Source of the DNA: Saccoglossus kowalevskii | Taxonomy: Eukaryota > Hemichordata > Enteropneusta > Harrimaniidae | NCBI RefSeq assembly: GCF_000003605.2 | Contig: NW_003146125.1 | Location: forward strand, 1-37,218 | DNA: 37,218 nucleotides | Reading direction: 5' to 3' | Shown here: positions 10,852 to 23,035 of the stretch, in pieces | Layout: every line of letters starts with the position of its first letter | How positions within the stretch are numbered: the stretch's first letter is position 1 | Position numbers and translations under genes: made by a program | The notes under the pieces: generated by a model | What the model saw: the letters and a program-made list of their open reading frames with translations, nothing else | What the model was told of the DNA's origin: nothing | The model's database searches: none

Positions 10852-13800
10852 TGGCCTTACCTGATGTAATACCAACCAATTGTGGCCTTACCTGATGTAA
10901 TACCAACCAATTGTGGCCTTACCTGATGTAATACCAACCAATTGTGGCCTTACCTGATGTAATACCAACCAATTGTGGCCTTACCTGATGTAATACCAAC
11001 CAATTGTGGCCTTACCTGATGTAATACCAACCAATTGTGGCCTTACCTGATGTAATACCAACCAATTGTGGCCTTACCTGATGTAATACCAACCAATTGT
11101 GGCCTTACCTGATGTAATACCAACCAATTGTGGCCTTACCTGATGTAATACCAACCAATTGTGGCCTTACCTGATGTAATACCAACCAATTGTGGCCTTA
11201 CCTGATGTAATACCAACCAATTGTGGCCTTACCTGATGTAATACCAATCAATTGTGGCCTTACTTGATGTAATACCAACCAATTGTAGCCTTACCTGATG
11301 TAATACCAACCAATTGTGGCCTTACCTGATGTAATACCAACCAATTGTGGCCTTACCTGATGTAATATCAACCAATTGTGGCCTTACCTGATGTAATATC
11401 AACCAATTGTGGCCTTACCTGATGTAATACCAACCAATTGTAGCCTTACCTGATGTAATACCAACCAATTGTAGCCTTACCTGATGTAATACCAACCAAC
11501 TGTAGCCTTACCTGATGCAATACCAACCAATTGTGGCCTTACCTGATGTAATACCAACCAATTGTAGCCTTACCTGATGTAATATCAACCAATTGTAGCC
11601 TTACCTGATGTAATACCAACCAATTGTAGCCTTACCTGATGTAATACCAATCAATTGTGGCCTTACCTGATGTAATACCAACCAATTGTAGCCTTACCTG
11701 ATGTAATACCAACCAATTGTGGCCTTACCTGATGTAATACCAACCAATTGTGGCCTTACCTGATGTAATACCAACCAATTGTGGCCTTACCTGATGTAAT
11801 ATCAACCAATTGTGGCCTTACCTGATGTAATATCAACCAATTGTGGCCTTACCTGATGTAATACCAACCAATTGTAGCCTTACCTGATGTAATACCAACC
11901 AATTGTAGCCTTACCTGATGTAATACCAACCAATTGTAGCCTTACCTGATGTAATACCAACCAATTGTAGCCTTACCTGATGTAATACCAACCAATTGTG
12001 GCCTTACCTGATGTAATACCAACCAATTGTGGCCTTACCTGATGTAATACCAACCAATTGTGGCCTTACCTGATGTAATACCAACCAATTGTGGCCTTAC
12101 CTGATGTAATACCAACCAATTGTGGCCTTACCTGGTGTAATACCAACCAATTGTGGCCTTACCTGATGTAATATCAACCAATTGTGGCCTTACCTGATGT
12201 AATATCAACCAATTGTGGCCTTACCTGATGTAATACCAACCAATTGTAGCCTTACCTGATGTAATACCAACCAATTGTAGCCTTACCTGATGTAATACCA
12301 ACCAACTGTAGCCTTACCTGATGCAATACCAACCAATTGTGGCCTTACCTGATGTAATACCAACCAATTGTAGCCTTACCTGATGTAATACCAACCATTT
12401 GTGGCCTTACCTGATGTAATATCAACCAATTGTGGCCTTACCTGATGTAATACCAACCAATTGTAGCCTTACCTGATGTAATACCAATCAATTGTGGCCT
12501 TACCTGATGTAATACCAACCAATTGTAGCCTTACCTGATGTAATACCAACCATTTGTGGCCTTACCTGATGTAATATCAACCAATTGTGGCCTTACCTGA
12601 TGTAATACCAACCAATTGTAGCCTTACCTGATGTAATACCAATCAATTGTGGCCTTACCTGATGTAATACCAACCAATTGTGGCCTTACCTGATGTAATA
12701 CCAACCAATTGTGGCCTTACCTGATGTAATATCAACCAACTGTAGCCTTACCTGATGTAATACCAACCAATTGTAGCCTTACCTGATGTAATATCAACCA
12801 ACTGTAGCCTTACCTGATGTAATACCAACCATTTGTGGCCTTACCTGATGTAATATCAACCAATTGTGGCCTTACCTGATGTAATACCAACCAATTGTGG
12901 CCTTACCTGATGTAATACCAACCAATTGTGGCCTTACCTGATGTAATATCAACCAACTGTAGCCTTACCTGATGTAATACCAACCATTTGTGGCCTTACC
13001 TGATGTAATATCAACCAATTGTGGCCTTACCTGATGTAATACCAACCAATTGTAGCCTTACCTGATGTAATATCAACCAATTGTGGCCTTACCTGATGTA
13101 ATACCAACCAATTGTAGCCTTACCTGATGTAATACCAACCAATTGTAGCCTTACCTGATGTAATACCAACCAACTGTAGCCTTACCTGATGTAATACCAA
13201 CCAATTGTGGCCTTACCTGATGTAATACCAACCAATTGTGGCCTTACCTGATGTAATACCAACCAATTGTGGCCTTACCTGATGTAATACCAACCAATTG
13301 TAGCCTTACCTGATGTAATACCAACCAATTGTGGCCTTACCTGATGTAATACCAACCAATTGTAGCCTTACCTGATGTAATACCAACCAATTGTAGCCTT
13401 ACCTGATGTAATACCAACCAATTGTGGCCTTACCTGATGTAATACCAACCAATTGTGGCCTTACCTGATGTAATATCAACCAACTGTAGCCTTACCTGAT
13501 GTAATACCAACCATTTGTGGCCTTACCTGATGTAATATCAACCAATTGTGGCCTTACCTGATGTAATACCAACCAATTGTAGCCTTACCTGATGTAATAT
13601 CAACCAATTGTGGCCTTACCTGATGTAATACCAACCAATTGTAGCCTTACCTGATGTAATACCAACCAATTGTAGCCTTACCTGATGTAATACCAACCAA
13701 CTGTAGCCTTACCTGATGTAATACCAACCAATTGTGGCCTTACCTGATGTAATACCAACCAATTGTGGCCTTACCTGATGTAATACCAACCAATTGTGGC

Positions 13801-14259
13801 CTTACCTGATGTAATACCAACCAATTGTAGCCTTACCTGATGTAATACCAACCAATTGTGGCCTTACCTGATGTAATACCAACCAATTGTAGCCTTACCT
13901 GATGTAATACCAACCAATTGTAGCCTTACCTGATGTAATACCAACCAATTGTGGCCTTACCTGATGTAATACCAACCAATTGTAGCCTTACCTGATGTAA
14001 TACCAACCAATTGTGGCCTTACCTGATGTAATACCAACCAATTGTAGCCTTACCTGATGTAATACCAACCAACTGTAGCCTTACCTGATGCAATACCAAC
14101 CAATTGTGGCCTTACCTGATGTAATACCAACCAATTGTAGCCTTATCTGATGTAATACCAACCATTTGTGGCCTTACCTGATGTAATATCAACCAATTGT
14201 GGCCTTACCTGATGTAATACCAACCAATTGTAGCCTTATCTGATGTAATACCAACCAAT

Positions 14260-14662
14260 TGTGGCCTTACCTGATGTAATATCAACCAACTGTAGCCTTA
14301 CCTGATGTAATACCAACCAATTGTAGCCTTACCTGATGTAATACCAACCAATTGTGGCCTTACCTGATGTAATATCAACCAACTGTAGCCTTACCTGATG
14401 TAATACCAACCAATTGTAGCCTTACCTGATGTAATACCAACCAATTGTAGCCTTATCTGATGTAATACCAACCAATTGTGGCCTTACCTGATGTAATATC
14501 AACCAACTGTAGCCTTACCTGATGTAATACCAACCAATTGTAGCCTTACCTGATGTAATACCAACCAATTGTGGCCTTACCTGATGTAATATCAACCATT
14601 TGTAGCCTTACCTGATGTAATACCAACCAATTGTAGCCTTACCTGATGTAATATCAACCAAC
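14260..14662. repeat. Local 3-4 unit super-repeat (G-ATATC-AAC, A, A)
   Basis: G-ATATC units ending in AAC, followed by two or three A units, repeat at 14260, 14353 and 14477, with a variant ending in CATT at 14570. The spacings are 93, 124 and 93 bp. One A unit in the middle (14446) has TTATCTG, as has the unit at 14229 just before the block. This is the shortest super-period that I could see clearly. Confidence 0.82.
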
Positions 14663-15561
14663 TGTAGCCTTACCTGATGTAATACCAACCATTTGTGGCC
14701 TTACCTGATGTAATATCAACCAATTGTGGCCTTACTTGATGTAATACCAACCAATTGTAGCCTTACCTGATGTAATACCAACCAATTGTGGCCTTACCTG
14801 ATGTAATACCAACCAATTGTGGCCTTACCTGATGTAATACCAACCAATTGTGGCCTTACCTGATGTAATACCAACCAATTGTGGCCTTACCTGATGTAAT
14901 ACCAACCAATTGTGGCCTTACCTGATGTAATATCAACCAATTGTGGCCTTACCTGATGTAATACCAACCAATTGTGGCCTTACCTGATGTAATACCAACC
15001 AATTGTGGCCTTACCTGATGTAATACCAACCAATTGTGGCCTTACCTGATGTAATATCAACCAATTGTGGCCTTACCTGATGTAATACCAACCAATTGTA
15101 GCCTTACCTGATGTAATATCAACCAATTGTAGCCTTACCTGATGTAATACCAATCAATTGTAGCCTTACCTGATGTAATACCAACCAATTGTAGTCTTAC
15201 CTGATGTAATATCAACCAATTGTGGCCTTACCTGATGTAATACCAACCAATTGTGGCCTTTCCTGATGTAATACCAACCAATTGTGGCCTTACCTGATGT
15301 AATACCAACCATTTGTAGCCTTACCTGATGTAATACCAACCAATTGTGGCCTTACCTGATGTAATACCAACCAATTGTGGCCTTACCTGATGTAATACCA
15401 ACCAATTGTAGCCTTACCTGATGTAATACCAACCAATTGTGGCCTTACCTGATGTAATACCAACCAATTGTGGCCTTACCTGATGTAATACCAACCAATT
15501 GTGGCCTTACCTGATGTAATACCAACCAATTGTAGCCTTACCTGATGTAATACCAACCAAT

Positions 15562-15578
15562 TGTGGCCTTACCTGAAT
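15562..15578. repeat. Truncated 17-bp unit
   Basis: The unit starting at 15562 is cut after TGTGGCCTTACCTGA and joins directly to AT and the next TGTGG at 15579, a loss of 14 bp (sites 16-29). The junction offers at most a one-base (A) overlap. It is the only large internal deletion in the window. It shifts the register of everything to its right by 14 bp, which the later distances confirm. Confidence 0.93.
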
Positions 15579-16261
15579 TGTGGCCTTACCTGATGTAATA
15601 TCAACCAATTGTGGCCTTACCTGATGTAATATCAACCAATTGTGGCCTTACCTGATGTAATACCAACCAATTGTAGCCTTACCTGATGTAATACCAACCA
15701 ATTGTAGCCTTACCTGATGTAATACCAACCAATTGTGGCCTTACCTGATGTAATACCAACCATTTGTGGCCTTACCTGATGTAATACCAACCAATTGTGG
15801 CCTTACCTGATGTAATACCAACCAATTGTAGCCTTACCTGATGTAATACCAACCAATTGTGGCCTTACCTGATGTAATACCAACCAATTGTAGCCTTACC
15901 TGATGTAATACCAACCAATTGTAGCCTTACCTGATGTAATACCAACCAATTGTGGCCTTACCTGATGTAATACCAACCATTTGTGGCCTTACCTGATGTA
16001 ATACCAACCAATTGTGGCCTTTACCTGATGTAATACCAACCAATTGTAGCCTTACCTGATGTAATACCAACCAATTGTGGCCTTACCTGATGTAATACCA
16101 ACCAATTGTAGCCTTACCTGATGTAATACCAACCAATTGTAGCCTTACCTGATGTAATACCAACCAATTGTAGCCTTACCTGATGTAATACCAACCAACT
16201 GTAGCCTTACCTGATGCAATACCAACCAATTGTAGCCTTACCTGATGTAATACCAACCAAT

Positions 16262-16727
16262 TGTAGCCTTACCTGATGTAATACCAACCAACTGTAGCCT
16301 TACCTGATGCAATACCAACCAATTGTGGCCTTACCTGATGTAATACCAACCAATTGTAGCCTTACCTGATGTAATACCAACCATTTGTGGCCTTACCTGA
16401 TGTAATATCAACCAATTGTGGCCTTACCTGATGTAATACCAACCATTTGTGGCCTTACCTGATGTAATATCAACCAATTGTGGCCTTACCTGATGTAATA
16501 CCAACCAATTGTAGCCTTACCTGATGTAATACCAACCAATTGTGGCCTTACCTGATGTAATACCAACCAATTATAGCCTTACCTGATGTAATACCAACCA
16601 ATTGTGGCCTTACCTGATGTAATACCAACCAATTGTGGCCTTACCTGATGTAATACCAACCAATTGTGGCCTTACCTGATGTAATACCCAACCAATTGTG
16701 GCCTTACCTGATGTAATACCAACCAAT
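16262..16727. repeat. Module with TTATAGCC mark, copy 500 units away
   Basis: This repeats the 15-unit order of 776-1240 with the TATAGCC unit at 16572. The offset is 15,486 bp. After allowing for the net 14 bp lost in indels between the two copies (1 bp near 8341, 14 bp at 15562-15578, 1 bp gained near 16021), it is exactly 500 x 31. One private change is an extra C near 16687 (TACCCAACC). Downstream, at 17007, follows the TTCCCTG module, the same order of modules as on the left (776, then 2450). Confidence 0.87.
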
Positions 16728-17006
16728 TGTGGCCTTACCTGATGTAATACCAACCAATTGTAGCCTTACCTGATGTAATACCAACCAATTGTAGCCTTAC
16801 CTGATGTAATACCAACCAATTGTAGCCTTACCTGATGTAATACCAACCAATTGTGGCCTTACCTGATGTAATACCAACCAATTGTAGCCTTACCTGATGT
16901 AATACCAACCAATTGTGGCCTTACCTGATGTAATACCAACCAATTGTGGCCTTACCTGATGTAATACCAACCAATTGTGGCCTTACCTGATGTAATACCA
17001 ACCAAT

Positions 17007-17502
17007 TGTGGCCTTCCCTGATGTAATACCAACCAATTGTGGCCTTACCTGATGTAATATCAACCAATTGTGGCCTTACCTGATGTAATACCAACCAATT
17101 GTGGCCTTACCTGATGTAATACCAACCAATTGTAGCCTTACCTGATGCAATACCAACCAATTGTGGCCTTACCTGATGTAATACCAACCAATTGTAGCCT
17201 TACCTGATGTAATATCAACCAATTGTGGCCTTACCTGATGTAATACCAACCAATTGTAGCCTTACCTGATATAATACCAATCAATTGTGGCCTTACCTGA
17301 TGTAATACCAACCAATTGTGGCCTTACCTGATGTAATACCAACCAATTGTAGCCTTACCTGATGTAATACCAACCAATTGTGGCCTTACCTGATGTAATA
17401 CCAACCAATTGTGGCCTTACCTGATGTAATACCAACCAATTGTGGCCTTACCTGATGTAATACCAACCAATTGTGGCCTTACCTGATGTAATACCAACCA
17501 AT
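17007..17502. repeat. TTCCCTG / GATATAAT module, distant copy
   Basis: Same order as 2450-2945: TTCCCTG unit, G-ATATC, G, G, A-TGATGCAAT, G, A-ATATC, G, A with GATATAAT and CCAATC (17271), then G, G, A and a run of G units. The only clear unit-level difference is that the ATATCTACC unit of the left copy is here a plain G unit. The offset from 2714 to 17271, corrected for the intervening indels, is 470 whole units. Confidence 0.87.
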
Positions 17503-18370
17503 TGTGGCCTTACCTGATGTAATACCAACCAATTGTGGCCTTACCTGATGTAATACCAACCAATTGTGGCCTTACCTGATGTAATACCAACCAATTGTAG
17601 CCTTACCTGATGTAATACCAACCAATTGTGGCCTTACCTGATGTAATACCAACCAATTGTAGCCTTACCTGATGTAATACCAACCAATTGTGGCCTTACC
17701 TGATGTAATACCAACCAATTGTAGCCTTACCTGATGTAATACCAACCAATTGTAGCCTTACCTGATGTAATACCAACCATTTGTAGCCTTACCTGATGTA
17801 ATACCAACCAATTGTAGTCTTACCTGATGTAATACCAACCAATTGTGGCCTTACCTGATGTAATACCAACCAATTGTAGTCTTACCTGATGTAATACCAA
17901 CCAATTGTGGCCTTACCTGATGTAATACCAACCAATTATAGCCTTACCTGATGTAATACCAACCAATTGTGGCCTTACCTGATGTAATACCAACCAATTG
18001 TGGCCTTACCTGATGTAATACCAACCAATTGTGGCCTTACCTGATGTAATACCAACCAATTGTGGCCTTACCTGATGTAATACCAACCAATTGTGGCCTT
18101 ACCTGATGTAATACCAACCAATTGTAGCCTTACCTGATGTAATACCAACCAATTGTAGCCTTACCTGATGTAATACCAACCAATTGTAGCCTTACCTGAT
18201 GTAATACCAACCAATTGTGGCCTTACCTGATGTAATACCAACCAATTGTAGCCTTACCTGATGTAATACCAACCAATTGTGGCCTTACCTGATGTAATAC
18301 CAACCAATTGTGGCCTTACCTGATGTAATACCAACCAATTGTGGCCTTACCTGATGTAATACCAACCAAT

Positions 18371-18530
18371 TGTGGCCTTCCCTGATGTAATACCAACCAA
18401 TTGTGGCCTTACCTGATGTAATATCAACCAATTGTGGCCTTACCTGATGTAATATCTACCAATTGTGGCCTTACCTGATGTAATACCAACCAATTGTAGC
18501 CTTACCTGATGTAATACCAACCAATTGTGG
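18371..18530. repeat. TTCCCTG module, short third copy
   Basis: A G unit with TTCCCTG is followed by G-ATATC, G with ATATCTACC, G and A, as at 2450. The TGATGCAAT mark of the other copies is absent here. The preceding context (TATAGCC near 17936, then G and A units) also echoes the order TATAGCC then TTCCCTG of the two larger copies. Confidence 0.8.
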
Positions 18531-18928
18531 CCTTACCTGATGTAATACCAACCAATTGTGGCCTTACCTGATGTAATACCAACCAATTGTGGCCTTACCT
18601 GATGTAATACCAACCAATTGTAGCCTTACCTGATGTAATACCAATCAATTGTGGCCTTACCTGATGTAATACCAACCAATTGTGGCCTTACCTGATGTAA
18701 TACCAACCAATTGTAGCCTTACCTGATGTAATACCAACCAATTGTAGCCTTACCTGATGTAATACCAACCAATTGTGGCCTTACCTGATGTAATACCAAC
18801 CATTTGTGGCCTTACCTGATGTAATACCAACCAATTGTGGCCTTACCTGATGTAATACCAACCAATTGTGGCCTTACCTGATGTAATACCAACCAATTGT
18901 AGCCTTACCTGATGTAATACCAACCAAT

Positions 18929-19300
18929 TGTAGCCTTACCTGATGTAATACCAACCAATTGTAGCCTTACCTGATGTAATACCAACCAACTGTAGCCTTA
19001 CCTGATGCAATACCAACCAATTGTGGCCTTACCTGATGTAATACCAACCAATTGTAGCCTTACCTGATGTAATACCAACCAACTGTAGCCTTACCTGATG
19101 TAATACCAACCAACTGTAGCCTTACCTGATGCAATACCAACCAATTGTGGCCTTACCTGATGTAATACCAACCAATTGTGGCCTTATCTGATGTAATACC
19201 AACCATTTGTGGCCTTACCTGATGTAATATCAACCAATTGTGGCCTTACCTGATGTAATACCAACCAATTGTAGCCTTACCTGATGTAATACCAACCAAT
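18929..19300. repeat. 12-unit module with double AAC and TTATCTG, copy 1
   Basis: Order: A, A-AAC, A-GCAAT, G, A-AAC, A-AAC, A-GCAAT, G, G with TTATCTG ending in CATT, G-ATATC, G, A. The two AAC/GCAAT pairs are 4 units apart (18990, 19114). The same order is found at 33650-34021. The TTATCTG mark (site 11 C>T) is rare, and in a G unit it is seen only in these two copies. Confidence 0.87.
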
Positions 19301-19630
19301 TGTGGCCTTACCTGATGTAATATCAACCAACTGTAGCCTTACCTGATGTAATACCAACCAATTGTAGCCTTACCTGATGTAATACCAACCAATTGTGGCC
19401 TTACCTGATGTAATACCAACCAATTGTGGCCTTACCTGATGTAATACCAACCAATTGTAGCCTTACCTGATGTAATACCAACCAATTGTAGCCTTACCTG
19501 ATGTAATACCAATCAATTGTGGCCTTACCTGATGTAATACCAACCAATTGTGGCCTTACCTGATGTAATACCAACCAATTGTAGCCTTACCTGATGTAAT
19601 ACCAACCAACTGTAGCCTTACCTGATGTAA

Positions 19631-19639
19631 TTGATGAAC
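19631..19639. repeat. 9-bp insertion in a unit (TTGATGAAC)
   Basis: Between GATGTAA and TACCAACC the unit carries nine extra bases, TTGATGAAC. The insert resembles the adjacent CTGATGTAA (TGATG kept), so it may be an imperfect local duplication. The 9-bp gain is confirmed by the distance between AAC/GCAAT marks at 19114 and 20797 (54 units plus 9 bp). Confidence 0.9.
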
Positions 19640-21634
19640 TACCAACCAATTGTGGCCTTACCTGATGTAATACCAACCAATTGTAGCCTTACCTGATGTA
19701 ATACCAACCAATTGTGGCCTTACCTGATGTAATACCAACCAATTGTGGCCTTACCTGATGTAATACCAACCAATTGTAGCCTTACCTGATGTAATACCAA
19801 CCAATTGTGGCCTTACCTGATGTAATACCAACCAATTGTAGCCTTACCTGATGTAATACCAACCAATTGTAGCCTTACCTGATGTAATACCAACCAATTG
19901 TGGCCTTACCTGATGTAATATCAACCAATTGTAGCCTTACCTGATGTAATACCAACCAATTGTAGCCTTACCTGATGTAATACCAACCAATTGTGGCCTT
20001 ACCTGATGTAATACCAACCAATTGTAGCCTTACCTGATGTAATACCAACCAATTGTGGCCTTACCTGATGTAATACCAACCAATTGTAGCCTTACCTGAT
20101 GTAATACCAACCAATTGTGGCCTTACCTGATGTAATACCAACCAATTGTGGCCTTACCTGATGTAATACCAACCAATTGTGGCCTTACCTGATGTAATAT
20201 CAACCAATTGTGGCCTTACCTGATGTAATACCAACCAATTGTAGCCTTACCTGATGTAATACCAACCAATTGTAGCCTTACCTGATGTAATACCAACCAT
20301 TTGTAGCCTTACCTGATGTAATACCAACCATTTGTAGCCTTACCTGATGTAATACCAACCAATTGTGGCCTTACCTGATGTAATACCAACCAATTGTAGC
20401 CTTACCTGATGTAATACCAACCAATTGTGGCCTTACCTGATGTAATACCAACCAATTGTGGCCTTACCTGATGTAATACCAACCAATTGTAGCCTTACCT
20501 GATGTAATACCAACCAATTGTGGCCTTACCTGATGTAATACCAACCAATTGTAGCCTTACCTGATGTAATACCAACCAATTGTGGCCTTACCTGATGTAA
20601 TACCAACCAATTGTAGCCTTACCTGATGTAATACCAACCAATTGTGGCCTTACCTGATGTAATATCAACCAATTGTGGCCTTACCTGATGTAATATCAAC
20701 CAATTGTGGCCTTACCTGATGTAATACCAACCAATTGTAGCCTTACCTGATGTAATACCAACCAATTGTAGCCTTACCTGATGTAATACCAACCAACTGT
20801 AGCCTTACCTGATGCAATACCAACCAATTGTGGCCTTACCTGATGTAATACCAACCAATTGTAGCCTTACCTGATGTAATACCAACCAATTGTGGCCTTA
20901 CCTGATGTAATACCAACCAATTGTGGCCTTACCTGATGTAATACCAACCATTTGTGGCCTTACCTGATGTAATATCAACCAATTGTGGCCTTACCTGATG
21001 TAATACCAACCAATTGTAGCCTTACCTGATGTAATACCAATCAATTGTGGCCTTACCTGATGTAATACCAACCAATTGTGGCCTTACCTGATGTAATACC
21101 AACCAATTGTAGCCTTACCTGATGTAATACCAACCAATTGTGGCCTTACCTGATGTAATACCAACCAATTGTAGCCTTACCTGATGTAATACCAACCAAT
21201 TGTAGCCTTATCTGATGTAATACTAACCAATTGTAGCCTTACCTGATGTAATACCAACCAATTGTAGCCTTACCTGATGCAATACCAACCAATTGTGGCC
21301 TTACCTGATGTAATACCAACCAATTGTAGCCTTACCTGATGTAATACCAACCATTTGTGGCCTTACCTGATGTAATATCAACCAATTGTGGCCTTACCTG
21401 ATGTAATACCAACCAATTGTGGCCTTACCTGATGTAATACCAATCACTTGTGGCCTTACCTGATGTAATACCAACCAATTGTGGCCTTACCTGATGTAAT
21501 ACCAACCAATTGTAGCCTTACCTGATGTAATACCAACCAATTGTGGCCTTACCTGATGTAATACCAACCAATTGTGGCCTTACCTGATGTAATACCAACC
21601 AATTGTGGCCTTACCTGATGTAATACCAACCAAT

Positions 21635-22285
21635 TGTGGCCTTACCTGATGTAATATCTACCAATTGTGGCCTTACCTGATGTAATACCAACCAATTGTA
21701 GCCTTACCTGATGCAATACCAACCAATTGTGGCCTTACCTGATGTAATACCAACCAATTGTAGCCTTACCTGATGTAATACCAATCAATTGTGGCCTTAC
21801 CTGATGTAATACCAACCAATTGTGGCCTTACCTGATGTAATACCAACCAATTGTAGCCTTACCTGATGTAATACCAACCAATTGTGGCCTTACCTGATGT
21901 AATACCAACCAATTGTGGCCTTACCTGATGTAATACCAACCAATTGTGGCCTTACCTGGTGTAATACCAACCAATTGTGGCCTTACCTGATGTAATATCA
22001 ACCAATTGTGGCCTTACCTGATGTAATATCAACCAATTGTGGCCTTACCTGATGTAATACCAACCAATTGTAGCCTTACCTGATGTAATACCAACCAATT
22101 GTAGCCTTACCTGATGTAATACCAACCAACTGTAGCCTTACCTGATGCAATACCAACCAATTGTGGCCTTACCTGATGTAATACCAACCAATTGTAGCCT
22201 TACCTGATGTAATATCAACCATTTGTGGCCTTACCTGATGTAATATCAACCAATTGTGGCCTTACCTGATGTAATACCCGACCAA
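21635..22285. repeat. 21-unit module with ATATCTACC mark, copy 2
   Basis: Type-for-type match to 9982-10632, with small differences: ACCTGGTG in the unit at 21945, and ATATC added in the unit at 22193. The last unit of the match (22255) already shows the first disturbance (TACCCGACC) of the scrambled patch that follows, and the shared ACTAATC mark lies inside that patch near 22310. Confidence 0.88.
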
Positions 22286-22424
22286 TTGTATCCTTACCTG
22301 ATGTAATACTAATCAATTGTGGTCTTACCTGATGAAAAAACCAAACAAATGTGGCCTTACCTGAGGTATTACCAACCAATTGTACTCCTTACCCTGATGT
22401 AGTACCAACCCACTCGGGGCCCTT
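22277..22424. repeat. Scrambled patch, out of register
   Basis: Four to five units with mixed indels and homopolymer-like changes: TACCCGACC, TGTATCC, ATGAAAAAACC, CCAAACAAAT, GAGGTATTACC, TGTACTCC, TTACCCTG, GTAGTACC, CCCACTCGGGGCCC. Net gain is about 6 bp. The partner copy at 9982-10725 is clean and has the same unit order, including ACTAATC. The kind of change (gained bases, runs of A, C and G) resembles uncorrected long-read error more than ageing. I cannot exclude a real rearrangement. Confidence 0.8.
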
Positions 22425-22849
22425 ACCTGATGTAATACCAACCAATTGTAGCCTTACCTGATGTAATACCAACCAATTGTGGCCTTACCTGATGTAATCC
22501 CAACCAACTGTAGTCTTACCTGATGTAATATCAACCAATTGTAGCCTTACCTGATGTAATACCAACCAATTGTGGCCTTACCTGATGTAATACCAACCAA
22601 TTGTGGCCTTACCTGATGTAATACCAACCAATTGTAGCCTTACCTGATGTAATACCAACCAATTGTGGCCTTACCTGATGTAATACCAACCAATTGTAGC
22701 CATACCTGATGTAATACCAACCAATTGTGGCCTTACCTGATGTAATACCAACCAATTGTAGCCTTACCTGATGTAATATCAACCAATTGTAGCCTTACCT
22801 GATGTAATACCAATCAATTGTAGCCTTACCTGATGTAATACCAACCAAT

Positions 22850-23035
22850 TGTAGTCTTACCTGATGTAATATCAACCAATTGTGGCCTTACCTGATGTAA
22901 TACCAACCAATTGTAGTCTTTCCTGATGTAATACCAACCAATTGTGGCCTTACCTGATGTAATACCAACCATTTGTAGCCTTACCTGATGTAATACCAAC
23001 CAACTGTAGTCTTACCTGATGTAATACCAACCAAT
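22850..23035. repeat. Module S, copy 3, with upstream CCATACC unit
   Basis: Strict six-unit copy with TCTTTCC at 22917. A unit with GCCATACC lies 215 bp upstream (22702). The same 215-bp interval joins GCCATACC and TCTTTCC at 28377/28592 and 36915/37130, so here the module extends to at least about nine units. Downstream the order agrees with 3287-3720 as far as the TGATGCAAT unit near 23392. Confidence 0.9.

Larger units (their letters stand above)
10819..11221. repeat. Run of 13 identical consensus units
   Basis: Thirteen consecutive units, from 10819 to 11221, are all the plain G-type consensus with no difference between them. The next unit (11222) has T at site 27 and the one after has T at site 12. 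This is the longest perfectly uniform run I found. Elsewhere G and A types are interleaved and runs of identical units are much shorter. The usual explanation for such a run is recent unequal exchange or replication slippage of a single unit. It is also the natural place for an assembler to have gained or lost copies, because nothing inside it marks position. The first unit, 10819-10849, is a good reference monomer. Confidence 0.95.

Noticed and set aside
19631-19639. Transposon footprint or target-site duplication
   Set aside because: There is no exact flanking duplication of a fixed length and the insert resembles the adjacent unit sequence.
22277-22424. Inserted foreign element or gene fragment
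   Set aside because: The sequence can still be aligned to satellite units base by base and keeps the unit order of the sister copy; it is disturbed satellite, not an insertion.
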